From contig CAUYUJ010006569.1 of NCBI GenBank assembly GCA_963575745.1, positions 247,501-311,500 of the forward strand: 64,000 nucleotides of DNA. Reading direction: 5' to 3'. The notes below the pieces were generated by a model, which worked only from the letters and a program-made list of their open reading frames with translations, did not search any database and was not told the DNA's origin. This DNA is from Prorocentrum cordatum. Lineage: Eukaryota > Sar > Dinophyceae > Prorocentrales > Prorocentraceae. The translations under genes were made by a program, and so were the position numbers. Positions 19,866 to 29,745 of the stretch are shown in pieces (the stretch's first letter is position 1; every line of letters starts with the position of its first letter).

Positions 19866-21176
19866 TTATCTTCCATTGTGTATTTTCTGAATAATCGGCA
19901 AATGCTTCTCCACGCTGGTCACTTTCAACCAAACTCCTAGTCGGGTCTTTGATTTGAATAGGTCGTTTGCCTGTGCCTGCGCGAAGTGCGCGAACGGCCC
20001 GCATGGCCCGTCTCGAAGTCGTTCGTCTAGCCAAGTAGTTCTAAATTGTTTCACGGAACGCTTTATCTTCCTAATGAGTTTTCGCTCCTTCTCCGAATCG
20101 TTGGTCTGGCAGGTCATGTCTCTTGCAGCGAGCAACTCCAGAGTAAGTTCCGAGATCCAAGGTTTGCGTCTGCGCTTGCACGACTGCCCGGTTACCCCGG
20201 CAGCAGATTTCATCGCGGATTTGATTCCGTCTGCCATTCCGTCCAGCTCTTCGGGGACCGGCTCTGCATGCAAAGCTCCTGTGAACGCGTCCTGGTAGGC
20301 TTTGATCAGAGTTAGTGTCTGCTCGTAGGTCCGCAGCGCTTTGTTGGTTTTCTTATGCTTCTTGCGACTTGTGCCCGAAATGATGGCTGCCCAAACTTGC
20401 AGCGAGAAGTGCCGAGACGTAAACGGCGCATCACGGCTTGATTGAATATCTTTTATGTGCTGCGCTGCAGCACAATCCACTAAGCAATGATCAATTTGCG
20501 CAAAGCCCCCATTCGTAACATCGGCTGTCTTGTCTGTGTCAAAAGAATAGTACGTAACCAATTTGTTCAGTTCATGCGGGAAGTGTGTGTTTGCGACGAG
20601 AATGTCCGCACTCCTGCAAGTCTCGATCAAGGAATCTCTGTTGAGTCCATGTCTCTTCTTAGGCCATGGACCTTCGACTACAAACTCTCCCAATGCATCT
20701 TCTTCCCCAGCCTCGCGTCGGAAGAACTTCGCGTTGAAGCCACCTAAAGCGACGGTGGAATTATGGCGGCCATGCCATGTCCACGAGGCTCCAAGCGAGT
20801 CGAAGAAGTTTCGGCGAAGATCTGGATCGTGCCCTGAATGCGGCGTATAAGCCGAGAGTATATTGAGTGCGCCTCCTGGCACGCGAACTCGCAGTGATGC
20901 CAGTCTGTCAGCAACCATTTTGAAACTGATGATGCTCGAGGTGGCCGCGGGAACCACTATGAAGCCCACTCCTGAATAGAACCGGCCTGATGTAGCTGCA
21001 GGCGTGTCGGATAAGATGATAAGGTGCCCATCCTCGTAGAACTGGCTTGACTGGGATATCCCAGTTTCCTGTATAGAAATAATTGAAATCCCAAGCTGCT
21101 TCATATGATACATAAGTTCTGTCATATTTGCGTGGTCTTGACCGAGGCCTTCCACGTTCCAGCTCCCGAGGCACAT
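19866..21176 (-). pseudogene. LINE APE-type endonuclease with altered catalytic residues
   Basis: A 436-codon open stretch: SWNVEGLG (res. 5-12), SIISIQETG (31-39), SAYTPHSGHD (108-117), LGGFNAK (144-150), AQIDHCLVD (about 224-232) and SRHFSLQV (about 251-258). These are the exonuclease-endonuclease-phosphatase fold motifs of LINE endonucleases. The usual G-D-F-N is G-G-F-N here and the usual S-D-H is S-R-H. Two active-site Asp are therefore lost and the enzyme should be dead, although the frame is intact. The C-terminal third is the EN-RT linker. Confidence 0.9.
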
Positions 21177-21681
21177 ATTCAGAATTGGATGGCATTGCGT
21201 TTTTGGCCGTCCCCAAGTTGAACCTTTGAGGGTGAAACTGTTGCCAGTGGGCGGTGATGGCGCAGGAGAGGAGAGCGCTGGAGTAGCGAGAGTAGATAAA
21301 GATGTCGAGGGAGAAAAAAGGACAAATTGTGGTATTGTCCATTTCTGTGCTCACACACTTCGTCGTACGCTGGCCCATGCCGACACGAATGGACATATTC
21401 TCTAGATAGATCTTGGTCTCCGCACCAGGATCAGTATCCAAATGGAGTAGATAAAGTCGTGATGAAGAAAATGCTGATGGCGGCGTTGTGGCACTGGGCC
21501 CCGGCAGAGACGCAGATGCCCGCCGTTTTTCCTATTTTCCGCCGTTTACATTGGATTCCCCTTTCCCTCCACCCTTCATGCCCGTTGACGCCCTCTGTAC
21601 CAAAGAGTCGCACTTGTGGATAAAATCGATTGTGTTGTGATGGTTGCGCAACTCGGCCCAAGATTTCCATACGCCTTCCCG

Positions 21682-22646
21682 CTATCGTTGTGTATTTGCG
21701 CCCGGAATATGCACAGTGACCGCTAGCTGACCACCCACAATCACTTGATATGGCGCCACATCTGCGTTGTTGATGACGTAAGGACTTTTGAGGCCGTCTG
21801 TAAGAATCCGCTTTAAACCAAAACAGAAATTGCGGGCAGACCGTTCTGCCGAGGTCTGTCTAGTACTGCCCACACAGTTTCCCCACCACGCTGAATATCA
21901 CCACTCCGTAGTAATGCCACCGCCGTGTCTCTGTCGAATGTGCCCCTAAATTCAGCAAGCAATATTTTGTTGAAATCCCCTTTGCTGTAAATGTTGTTCG
22001 GTATGGGCCCCTGCATGGTTGCAAAGTTTTCCGCGAATAAATGAGAATGCCTCTGTGCTTGACGTGAAATTTTCCAAATTACCGATAACGGCCGTAACCG
22101 CCCTCTTACCAGAAAAAGGATATGTATCTGCAGCTTGTTGCGAGTGTCCCGAAACAGACCTTGGCGCAATATTCTGAATCTGCTCAAGTCGATTCTCTAC
22201 GCTCGCTATGCGTTCGTTCAACTCGTCCTCCATGTTGGTCGCCCGTATTTGCATACCCTGAATTTCCTCGGTAAGGTTGGTGATAGCGTTCTTCAGGGGG
22301 CGGTTGCAAGCTCCAAATCATGGTGCGATATTTCGATCGCTTCAATATCTTTTTTGATCGGGTCCAACTCCTTCTTGATCAATTTGCCGATCGCCTCGAG
22401 CATGGTCGGCTGATGGGCGTCTTCCATTTGTTGTTCAAAACGCTGCTGTACTGCCGAGGCGCTTCCTCCAGCAGCAGCATGATTGGCAATCCCCGCATCG
22501 TCAAGGCCGCCCACTCCGTGCAGTTCACTGTGTATCCGGTGCTGCTTGCACAACTGCTGGACAGGTGTACCTGGCGCGCGGGTCCCGGCGCCAGCCCCTG
22601 CACGAGACATCGATGCGAAGTGCAGGTGAAGGGAATGCTTGAGCAT
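21682..22646 (-). pseudogene. LINE ORF1 remnant (coiled coil + RRM-like)
   Basis: Pieces in shifting frames: Ala/Gly-rich start at about 22646, then LIKKELDPIKKDIEAIE and MEDELNERIASVENRLEQ (coiled coil). Next come AVTAVIGNLENF, SKGDFNKILLAEF and DTAVALLRSG (RNA-binding-like), and finally RSARNFCFGLKRILTDGL and VIVGGQLAVTVHI. The order fits ORF1 of dinoflagellate LINEs, which bind the element RNA. At least three frame changes. Confidence 0.75.
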
Positions 22647-22683
22647 GGGGAATGCTTGATGTCTCAGGCGAAACTTGAGTATG

Positions 22684-22713
22684 CTTGAGCCAAAACGGCT
22701 TGAGCCAAAATCA
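22684..22713 (-). other. Tandem relict dinoflagellate spliced leader
   Basis: On the minus strand the sequence reads TTTTGGCTCAAG followed directly by CCGTTTTGGCTCAAG, i.e. two 15-nt relics of the leader end CCATTTTGGCTCAAG (a third may overlap the satellite at 22714-22725). They lie at the exact 5' boundary of the LINE. Tandem relics arise when a trans-spliced mRNA is reverse transcribed, re-inserted and trans-spliced again. Confidence 0.88.
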
Positions 22714-25035
22714 TTGAGCCAACCTCACAAAAACAACGGGTAACACGTGTCACCCCGGACACCGCGTGACACAAACCAACTGTAAAATTGGGACTGTGGG
22801 AGCCAGAATGAGGCCATTGAGCTTCACAAAAACAACGGGTGACACGTGTCACCCCCGAAACCGTGTGACAAAACCTACTTCTAAAGTTGGGACTCTGGGA
22901 GCCAACATGAAGCCATGCAGCTTCGCAAAAACAACGGGTGACAGGTGTCACCCCCGAAATTCGCAGGACAAAGCCCAATCTTAAAGCTGTGAGCCTGGGA
23001 GCCAACATGAGGCCATTCAGCTTCACAAAAACAACGGGTGACAGGTGTCACCCCCGAAACCGCGTGACAAGACCCATTTGAAGAATTGGGATTCTGGGGG
23101 GCAACATAAAACCATTAAACTTCACAAAAACAACAGGTGACACGTGTCCACCCCGAAACCGTGTGAGAAAAAATAATTGTGATATTGGGATTCTGGGAGC
23201 CAGCAGAAGACCATGCAGCTTCACGAAAACAACGGGTGACACTTGGTGTCAAAATCCAATCCTAAAGTTGGGATTCTGCGGGGCAACACGAAGCCATTCA
23301 ACTTCACCAAAACAACGGGTCGCACGTGTCACCCCGAAAACCGTGTGAGAGAAGTTGGGATTCTGGGGCCCAACATAAGGCCAATCAGCCCCACAAAAAC
23401 AACGGGTGACACGTGTCACCCCATTGGGAGCTAACATGCGGCCACTCAGCTGCACAAAAACAACGGGTGACACGTGCCACCCCCGAAACCGTGTGACAAA
23501 ACCTACTTCTGAAGTTGGGACTCTGGGAGCCAACATGAAGCCATGCAGCTTCGCAAAAACAACGGGTGACACGTGTCACCCCCAAACCGCGTGACAAAAA
23601 CCAATTGTGAAGTGGGGATTCACATGAGGCCATTGAGCTTCACAAAACATCGGGTGACACATGTCACACCGAAAACCGTGTGAAAGGAAACAATTCTAAA
23701 GCTGGGATCCTGAGGGTCAACATGAAGCCATTCAGCCTCACAAAAACAACGGGTGACACGTGTCAGCCTGGAAACCGCGTGAGAGAACCCAATTGTAAAA
23801 TTGGGGTTTTGGGGGCCAGCAAAAGCCATTCAGCTTCACAGAAACAACGGGTAACACGTGCCACCCCCGAAACCGTGACAAAAAACAAGTGTAAAGTTGG
23901 GACTCTCGGAGCCAACATGAGGCCAATCAACTCCACAACAACAACGGCTGACACGTGTCAACCCTGAAACCGTGTAACAAAAACCAAATGTGAAGTGGGG
24001 ACCCTGGGAGCCAGCATGAGTCAAATTAAGTTACACAAGCAACAGGTGACACGTGTCATCGACGGAAGCCTTGGGAGATAAGCCAATTGTAGAATTAGGA
24101 TCCTGGGATCCAGCATCAGGACATCCAACCTCACAAAAACAACGAATGACAAGTGACACCCCCGAAACCGTGTTCCAAACCTAATTCTAAAGTTGGGACT
24201 CTGGGAACCAACATAAGGTCATCCAACTTCTTAAAAACGGGTAACACGTGCCACCCCCGAAACCGTGTGACCAAACCCAAGTCTAAAGGTGGGATTCTGG
24301 GAGCCAACATAAGGTCAAGCAACATGATGACATTCAGCCTCACAAAAAAACAACGAGTGACAAGTGAGGGAGGCAACATAAGACGCTTCAGCTTCACAAA
24401 AACAACGGGTGTGAGGTCTCACCCCCGAAGCCGCGTGACAAAAACCAGCTGTAAAGTGTAAACTCCAGGAGCCAACATGAGGCTATTCAACCTCACATAA
24501 ACAACGAGTGACACGTGTCACCCCCGAAAGGGTGCGTGAGAAAACAATTCTACAGCTGGGATTCTCGGAGCCAACATACGGCCATTCAGCCTCACAAAAA
24601 CAACGGGTGGCATGTGCCAATCCCGAAACCATCTGAGAAAAACACTTGTGAAATTGAGATTTCGGGATCCATCATCAGGCCATTCAGCTTCACAAAAATA
24701 ACGGGTGACACGTGTCACTCCCGAAAGCGCGTGACAAACATTAATTGTGAAGTGGGGATTCTGGGAGCCAACATGAGGCAAATCAAGTTCACAAAAACAA
24801 CGAATGACAGGTGTCACCTTCCGAAACCGTGTGACAAAACTCAATTCTAAAGTTGGGATTCTGGGAAGCAACATAAGGCCATTCAGTCTCACGAAAACAA
24901 CTGGTGACACGTGCCACCCCCGAAACCGTTGGAGAAAACCCAATGGTACACTTGGGGTTCTGGGAGCCAACATAAGGCCATTCGGGTTCACAGTAACAAC
25001 GAGTGACACTTGTCACCCCGAAAACCGTGTGAGCT
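22714..25035 (+). repeat. Satellite C, right array
   Basis: About 23 monomers of the same ~100-bp unit and the same strand as the left array, with more divergence and some truncated monomers (near 23.24, 23.42 and 24.37 kb). A repeated block (about 22.86-22.95 and 23.49-23.58 kb) indicates a higher-order period near 630 bp. Before the LINE inserted, this and the left array were one tract. Confidence 0.95.
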
Positions 25036-25039
25036 CGGA

Positions 25040-25490
25040 GCGTATAGGGGCTATGAGTCTAAGGCGCCAGATTCTGGGGCCCAGGAGTCTAGGGCCTTGG
25101 AGCCTAGGGCCGAGGAATCTAGGGTCTTGGAGTCTAGGGTCCAAAGTCTAGCGCCCTGGGGCAAGGGCCGAGGAATCTACACGGCCAAGGAGTCTAGTGC
25201 CTGGAACCCTGGGGTCCTGGATTCCAGGGCCCAGGAGTCCAGAGCCCTGGAGTCTATGGCCGAGGAGTCGATGGCCCTGGAGTCTGGGGCCCAGGAGTCT
25301 AGGGCCCTGGGGTCTTCAACCCAGAGCTCTAGGGTCAGGGGTTTCCAGAGCCCTGGAGTCAAGTCTAGGGTCCAGGAGTCCAGGCCTCAGGGGTAGAGGG
25401 CCCCGGTGTCTAGGGCCCATGGGTCCAGGGCCCTGGATGTCTAGGGCCCAAGAGTCTACGGTCCTGGAGTCGAGGGCCCAAGCGGGGGAG
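25040..25490 (+). repeat. Satellite B, right arm
   Basis: The same ~15-bp GGAGTCTAGGGCCCA-type unit as at 15.96-16.24 kb, same strand, about 28 units. Confidence 0.9.
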
Positions 25491-26240
25491 GAAGCAACAA
25501 AACGAAAAATGGCACGAACGCCCGGAAACTATGGCCAAGGCGAGAGGAGACAAAAACGAAACGAAAAACGAAACAAATAACGAAACGAACACCCGATCGA
25601 TGACTGAGGCTACGGCAGAGGCTGGGGCCCAGGTTGACGATCAGGCTAGGAACGCAACAACAATAACGGGGGGAAGCAAGGAAACGAAAAACGAGACGAA
25701 CGCCCGGAAACTGAGCCAGGGCGAAGGGCGACAGAAACGAAACGAACAACGAAACGAAACGAACGACCATAATTATGGCTAGGGCTACGGCAGGCTGGGG
25801 CCCACGTTGAAGCTCTGGCCAGGATCGCAACGAAACAACAGGAACAACAACAACGAAACTACAAAACAAACGCCCAAAAACTACGGCTCAAGCGAAGGGG
25901 CAAATAACTGCTCGGCCTCGAATCACCGAAAAAGAAAAACAACATCAATAGCACGACGAGACAAACAACGAATCATTAAACCATAAACGACATGATTATT
26001 ACACGCACAGATAAAATCGACAGACGACTACGGCGCGAAAGGAAACGAATAGCGAAACGAGCCACGGACTTAACCGAAACAGGTAAAACGAACAACGAAA
26101 CACAACCTTGGAATCGCGGCGAAATAAAACGGACGACGAAACGCGCGCAAAAAAACGTGTAACATTCAAACGCGTTTGAAACAATAACGAGCAACACAAC
26201 CGAAACACAACTAACAACAAAGCCAACACACAAGACGAGG
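25491..26240 (+). repeat. Satellite A-like, right arm (AACGAAACG-rich)
   Basis: AACGAAACGAA-rich sequence with embedded 'ggctacggcagaggctgggg' and 'ggccaaggcgag' motifs like satellite A. It is less regular than the left arm and fades into 'aaacgcgcgcaaaaaaacgtg' sequence. Confidence 0.7.
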
Positions 26241-26449
26241 GCCCAAACCTGACGAAACATCGCTGAGGTCGGTCCCTGTCGTCTGTTCTTCTTCGACGTA
26301 AGCAACTCTCGAACCTGAGGGTAAGTCGGAAAATCAGCCAACGTACGGCGGATCCAGAAAACGACGCTCGAGGCTCGAGGGGCAGGGTCGAGGGCGTGGG
26401 GAGCGCCCTTGAGCAGCGAGGCCTGAGGAGCTCGAGCGGGGCGGACGGA

Positions 26450-26575
26450 AAGGAGGAGGGGGGGAGGAGGGAGGGGAGGAGGAGGAAGAGGAGGAGGAGG
26501 AGGAGGAGGAGGAGGAGGAGGAGGAGGAGGAGGAGGAGGAGTTGGGAGGAGGAGGAGGAGGAGGGTCGAGGGCCC
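26450..26575 (+). repeat. (GGA)n array
   Basis: GGA triplets, near-perfect in the centre. Confidence 0.95.
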
Positions 26576-26628
26576 AGGGCTCCTCGGCCCTCCCGGGATC
26601 GAGGCGCGGAGGGCCGAGGAGCGCAAGC

Positions 26629-26814
26629 TCGACGACGACGGCGACTGCGACGACGACGCCGCCGCCGCCGGCGGCGAGGGCGTTTCGGCGCCTCGGCGCC
26701 TCGGAGGCTCGGCGGCGCGCGCTGGACGACGACGGTGACGACGACGGGGACGACGACGACGACGACAACACAGACAACAACACGGACGACGACAACACGG
26801 ACGACGACAACACA

Positions 26815-26871
<57 letters not shown>

Positions 26872-26882
26872 ATACACGACAC
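26629..26882 (+). repeat. (GAC)n/(AAC)n array
   Basis: GAC triplets with GGC, AAC and ACA variants; perfect GAC at 26817-26868. The Asp-rich plus-strand ORF over it is a microsatellite artefact. Confidence 0.95.
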
Positions 26883-26889
26883 AGACGAC

Positions 26890-27250
26890 GCAGACGACGG
26901 CGGCGACGGTGGTCGAAGAGCTTCGGAGGGGATCGGGGTGGTTCCTGAGGGGCTCGGGGGTGGGCGGGGGTCGGAGGGGGTTCGGGAAATGCCAGAGAAG
27001 GTTCGGAGAAATTCGGAAGGGTTCGACGAAGTTCGAAAAATGGCACGGAGGGGTTTCAAGAAGTTCGACAGGAATCTGGAACACATCTGGAGAGGCTCGG
27101 AGAAATTCGGGCGATCTCGGAGGGGTCCGGAGGGGTTGCGGGACATGATCGGATGGGTCTGGAGGGCTTCGGAGGGGGTCGGGGTGGTTCGGATCTCGGA
27201 GAGGTCGGGGGAGCCTCGGAGGGTTGCGGGGAGGCTCGTGGGAGGTGCTG
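26890..27250 (+). repeat. GGTTCGGAGG-type minisatellite
   Basis: Loose 9-12 bp units 'ggttcggagg/aaattcgg', purine-rich on plus. It lies just 3' (minus sense) of the glycosyltransferase exons, so it may be in an intron or 3' flank of that gene. Confidence 0.6.
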
Positions 27251-27350
27251 GTGCTGCTGCTGACCCACGTAATGATCCAGTCGCAGTCTTTCTGGTGTCG
27301 CCACGCGGAGCATGTGCACCACGCTGGAGCTGTCTCAGGGGCGATCTCAC

Positions 27351-28957
27351 CTCGCGGGGATGCTCGACGCTTTTGCCCTCCTGAGGTCTGCCTCGTCGTA
27401 GTGCCAGTCGGTCATGCCCGATTTGACCTGCGCTGTCTTTTTGTTGTTGACGTGGCGGACAACCATGTCTTTCAGCAGAGTGTAGGTACGGCCCGTGCCC
27501 GCAACGTCGTACGTTTGCGGACGCTCGACTACACGCAAGAGTGACCCTGGGTAAGAGTGACCTCTGGTGCGCGGCTTTTTTGGGGCCGCGGGGGGGGCAA
27601 ACACAAGCGCGCAAGACGCTGCTATCGCATCGCAAACGGCGATCGGGGGACCCTACTGGACCCGCACCAGAAAGGACACTTGGCGAAAGGTCACTCGTAC
27701 GTCTAATCGAGATGCGTGGGCCACCTCTCTACGCCAGCCGCTCCTCTGGACGCAATGCCTGGAAAAACAAAAAACACCATAAACGTAAACTTTTGGCGCT
27801 CCGCGCGGATTTCTTGGGTCTGCACTGGACCCCGCTCCCTGGCGCGCGGAGCGCGCCGGAGGCGGCGCTGGAGGCGCCGCCAGGGGGGCCCAAGGCGCGG
27901 ATCCAAGAACTCCGCGTGGAGCGCCAAAAGTTTATGCTTATGGCGTTGTTTCGTCTTCGAGATGTCGAGCACCGCAGGCCCAGCCCATCCCGCCTTGTGC
28001 CCCTCCTTGGCCGGGTCCTCGTGCCCCGAGAGGATGTTCCGGGCAGTGCCACGGGGGGGTCGCCACCAAAACGGGTGCCGCCGCCTCCTCCAGCAGAAAC
28101 CAACCCCGCTTGACACGCCATGGACCCTCAGAGACGCCCCAAAACATCCCAAAAACCGTCGCGACCCTCACCAAAAGAAGGTGGTGGCCTCCTTCCTGCT
28201 GCTGTTAAGTCGGGCGTGTCCCCCCTACAGTGGGATTTTGGGCGAAAAAAACATATTCCAAAAATACCCCCCAAATGTTCAAAAATAGTCAAAAAATCGT
28301 ACCAATACTAATTCTTGACTACTTTTGGATATTCCCCCTGTAGAGGAACACGCCCGACTTAATGCTGGTGACCCCCCTTGGCGCTGCCCGAATGTTGTCG
28401 GTGGCCCGTGCGAGAGCGCTCGTCACGAACGGATGGCTCGGGGCGGCGATGATCACCCACTGTGGCAGGCAGCTGCACCCCCCCTCGATCTCAGCGACGT
28501 AGTCGTGGTCGGGCTCGATGGGAAGCGGCCGGCCATCGACGAACTCGGCGTCCAAGTCCATGTAGACACCTCCTTTGACCGAGATGAAAGCCAGACGGAA
28601 AAAGTCCGCCTTGATTGCTCCGATGCTGATCTTGCGGTACGCTCTGAGGCTTTCCGGGGCCAGATTCTGATGTATGAAATCCTCAGCTTCAGTGTCATTG
28701 AACAACAACAGATCGAACCATGGGTTCACCGTCTGCCAGTGAAGAAGATTCCTCTTGATGCCGTGATGCAGATTGAAGCGTGACTTGACCGTTGCTACAA
28801 ACTGCAATGGGATCTTGTATTTTCCCGCAGGCTTCTCGGGTGCAGGCGTGAAATGAGGGAACGGGCCGTCACCCACCCGCCTAAGCGACACCGAACTGGC
28901 GAGCGGCACCGAGCAGCAGTGCGCCACGAGGCCCAGGAGCCTACAAGCCCGGGCCAT
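27351..28957 (-). CDS. GT32/OCH1-like glycosyltransferase gene, multi-exon
   Basis: Exon 1 (28957-28359) encodes about 199 residues. A hydrophobic N-terminus (CRLLGLVAHCCSVPLASS, signal or anchor) precedes the Gly_transf_sug core: HHGIKRNLLHWQTVNPWFD, RKISIGAIKADFFRLAFI and KGGVYMDLDAEF, with the metal-binding D-L-D at 134-136. Exon 2 (about 28087-27959) gives RNILSGHEDPAKEGHKAGW, then AGPAVLDIS. Exon 3 (about 27758-27701) is short. Exon 4 (about 27523-27351) gives RPQTYDVAGTGRTYTLL and DWHYDEADLRRAKASS and ends at a GTGAG donor or a TGA. Introns coincide with three inverted-repeat elements. A 30-nt microexon at 28201-28172 is possible. The family transfers sugars in the Golgi/ER lumen. Exon 1 is certain; the later junctions are inferred from phase. 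Confidence 0.82.
27524..27711 (-). mobile_element. Inverted-repeat element, family IR-2, copy 2 (intron 3 of the GT gene)
   Basis: Ends ctcgactacacgcaagagtg on the left; the right end reverse-complemented is ctcgattagacgtacgagtg. Same length (~188 bp) and same layout as 3347-3534. On the minus strand a GTACGAG donor (27700) and a GTGTAGTCGAG acceptor (27524) remove it in phase 0. Confidence 0.8.
27759..27958 (-). mobile_element. Inverted-repeat element, family IR-1, copy 3 (intron 2 of the GT gene)
   Basis: The foldback core (27778-27942) has arms CCATAAACGTAAACTTTTGG on both sides and the GC-rich centre shared with the other two copies. On the minus strand it is followed by a pyrimidine tract and acceptor TTTTTGTTTTTCCAG (ending 27759). 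The 5' end has no GT; both this copy and copy 1 start with CTCGAAGA, so a GA donor is the likely, non-canonical choice. Confidence 0.78.
28202..28360 (-). mobile_element. Inverted-repeat element, family IR-3, copy 1 (intron 1 of the GT gene)
   Basis: Termini AAGTCGGGCGTG and CACGCCCGACTT form perfect 12-bp inverted repeats, with CCTCTACAG / CTGTAGGGG just inside. The centre is AT-rich with no ORF. On the minus strand the terminal repeat itself supplies the donor (AA|GTCGGGC, 28358), and an acceptor AACAG (28202) lies just outside the other end. Intron length is 157 bp. Confidence 0.85.
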
Positions 28958-29365
28958 GGCTGCCGAGGCAGCAGGAGCCGAGAGAAGGAGTAAGGTGTCA
29001 CATGAGCTCCTCGAGCGAGGCGAAGCAGCTCGTGCCGGCTTGAGCCCCGGGCCGCAGCCTCGCCCATGGAGAGCCCGGCAGCCCCGACGCCCGCCGGTCG
29101 GCTTCGTTCAGGCCGCGGCCACGGGGCCCCGACCGCCTCCCCCGAGGCCGCTGTCCGCCCCGGAGAACCCCGGGAAGCCATTGAGGACCCCCTCGGGTGT
29201 TGTCGTTGGCACCCGAACGGGAATCGATCATGCACGGGGGCGGACATAAAGGAGCGATCGCTTCAGCACCGCACCAAGCCGCAGAAATCAACAGTTCTTC
29301 TCGCCCCCGCCGCGACTGACATCTATGACTAGTAATGATGACGGTGACGACAGTGATAAATATCT
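28958..29365. other. 5' flank of the GT gene, unassigned
   Basis: GC-rich sequence upstream (minus sense) of the GT start codon. ORFs on both strands are long only because of GC content. No promoter motif can be called; dinoflagellate promoters are poorly defined. Confidence 0.3.
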
Positions 29366-29367
29366 CC

Positions 29368-29480
29368 TCCTCATGCTCCTCCTCCTCCTCTTCATCCTCC
29401 TCCTCCTCCTCCTCCTCCTCCTCCTCCTCCTCCTCCTCCTCCTCCTCTGCATCCTCCTCCTCATCATCATCCTCCTCAGG
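29368..29480 (+). repeat. (TCC)n array
   Basis: TCC triplets with TCA variants. Confidence 0.95.
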
Positions 29481-29745
29481 GTGCCAGGATAACGCTTCTG
29501 GGTGAAGGATGAATTATCGTTTCACCCGAAAAGGGGGGTCCTTAATGGCTTCTCTGGGTTATTTTTGAATTGCCCCGGTCCCCGGACGAGGCCCCCGAGG
29601 GCCGAGATGGAAGACAAACGCGTAGATTTTTATTTAAAAACAAAAGAACTCGAGTAGGGGATCGACTGCAGAATTGATGTTTACCCCAGACTTAGTTTTT
29701 CCGCTTAACAGGAAGCACATAACTAGAATGCTCCGTAGATTTACT
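29481..29745. other. Unassigned sequence
   Basis: Low-GC interval with 'tttttatttaaaaacaaaag' and no recognised feature. Confidence 0.3.

Larger units (their letters stand above)
18154..22710 (-). mobile_element. Full-length but inactive LINE inserted in satellite C
   Basis: A ~4.56-kb non-LTR retrotransposon on the minus strand. In order from its 5' end (22.71 kb): spliced-leader relics, ORF1 (coiled coil, then an RRM-like part), endonuclease, RT and a 3' tail with no obvious poly-A. The satellite monomer stops at 'caacatgaggcca' on one side and resumes near 'cattgagcc..cctcacaaaa' on the other. The element therefore landed inside one monomer with little or no sequence lost. It carries several frameshifts and a nonsense codon. 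Confidence 0.9.

Noticed and set aside
26542-27384. Acidic protein gene on the plus strand
   Set aside because: Translates a GAC array and a GGTTCGGAGG minisatellite; the real coding signal at its 3' end is on the minus strand (the glycosyltransferase exons).
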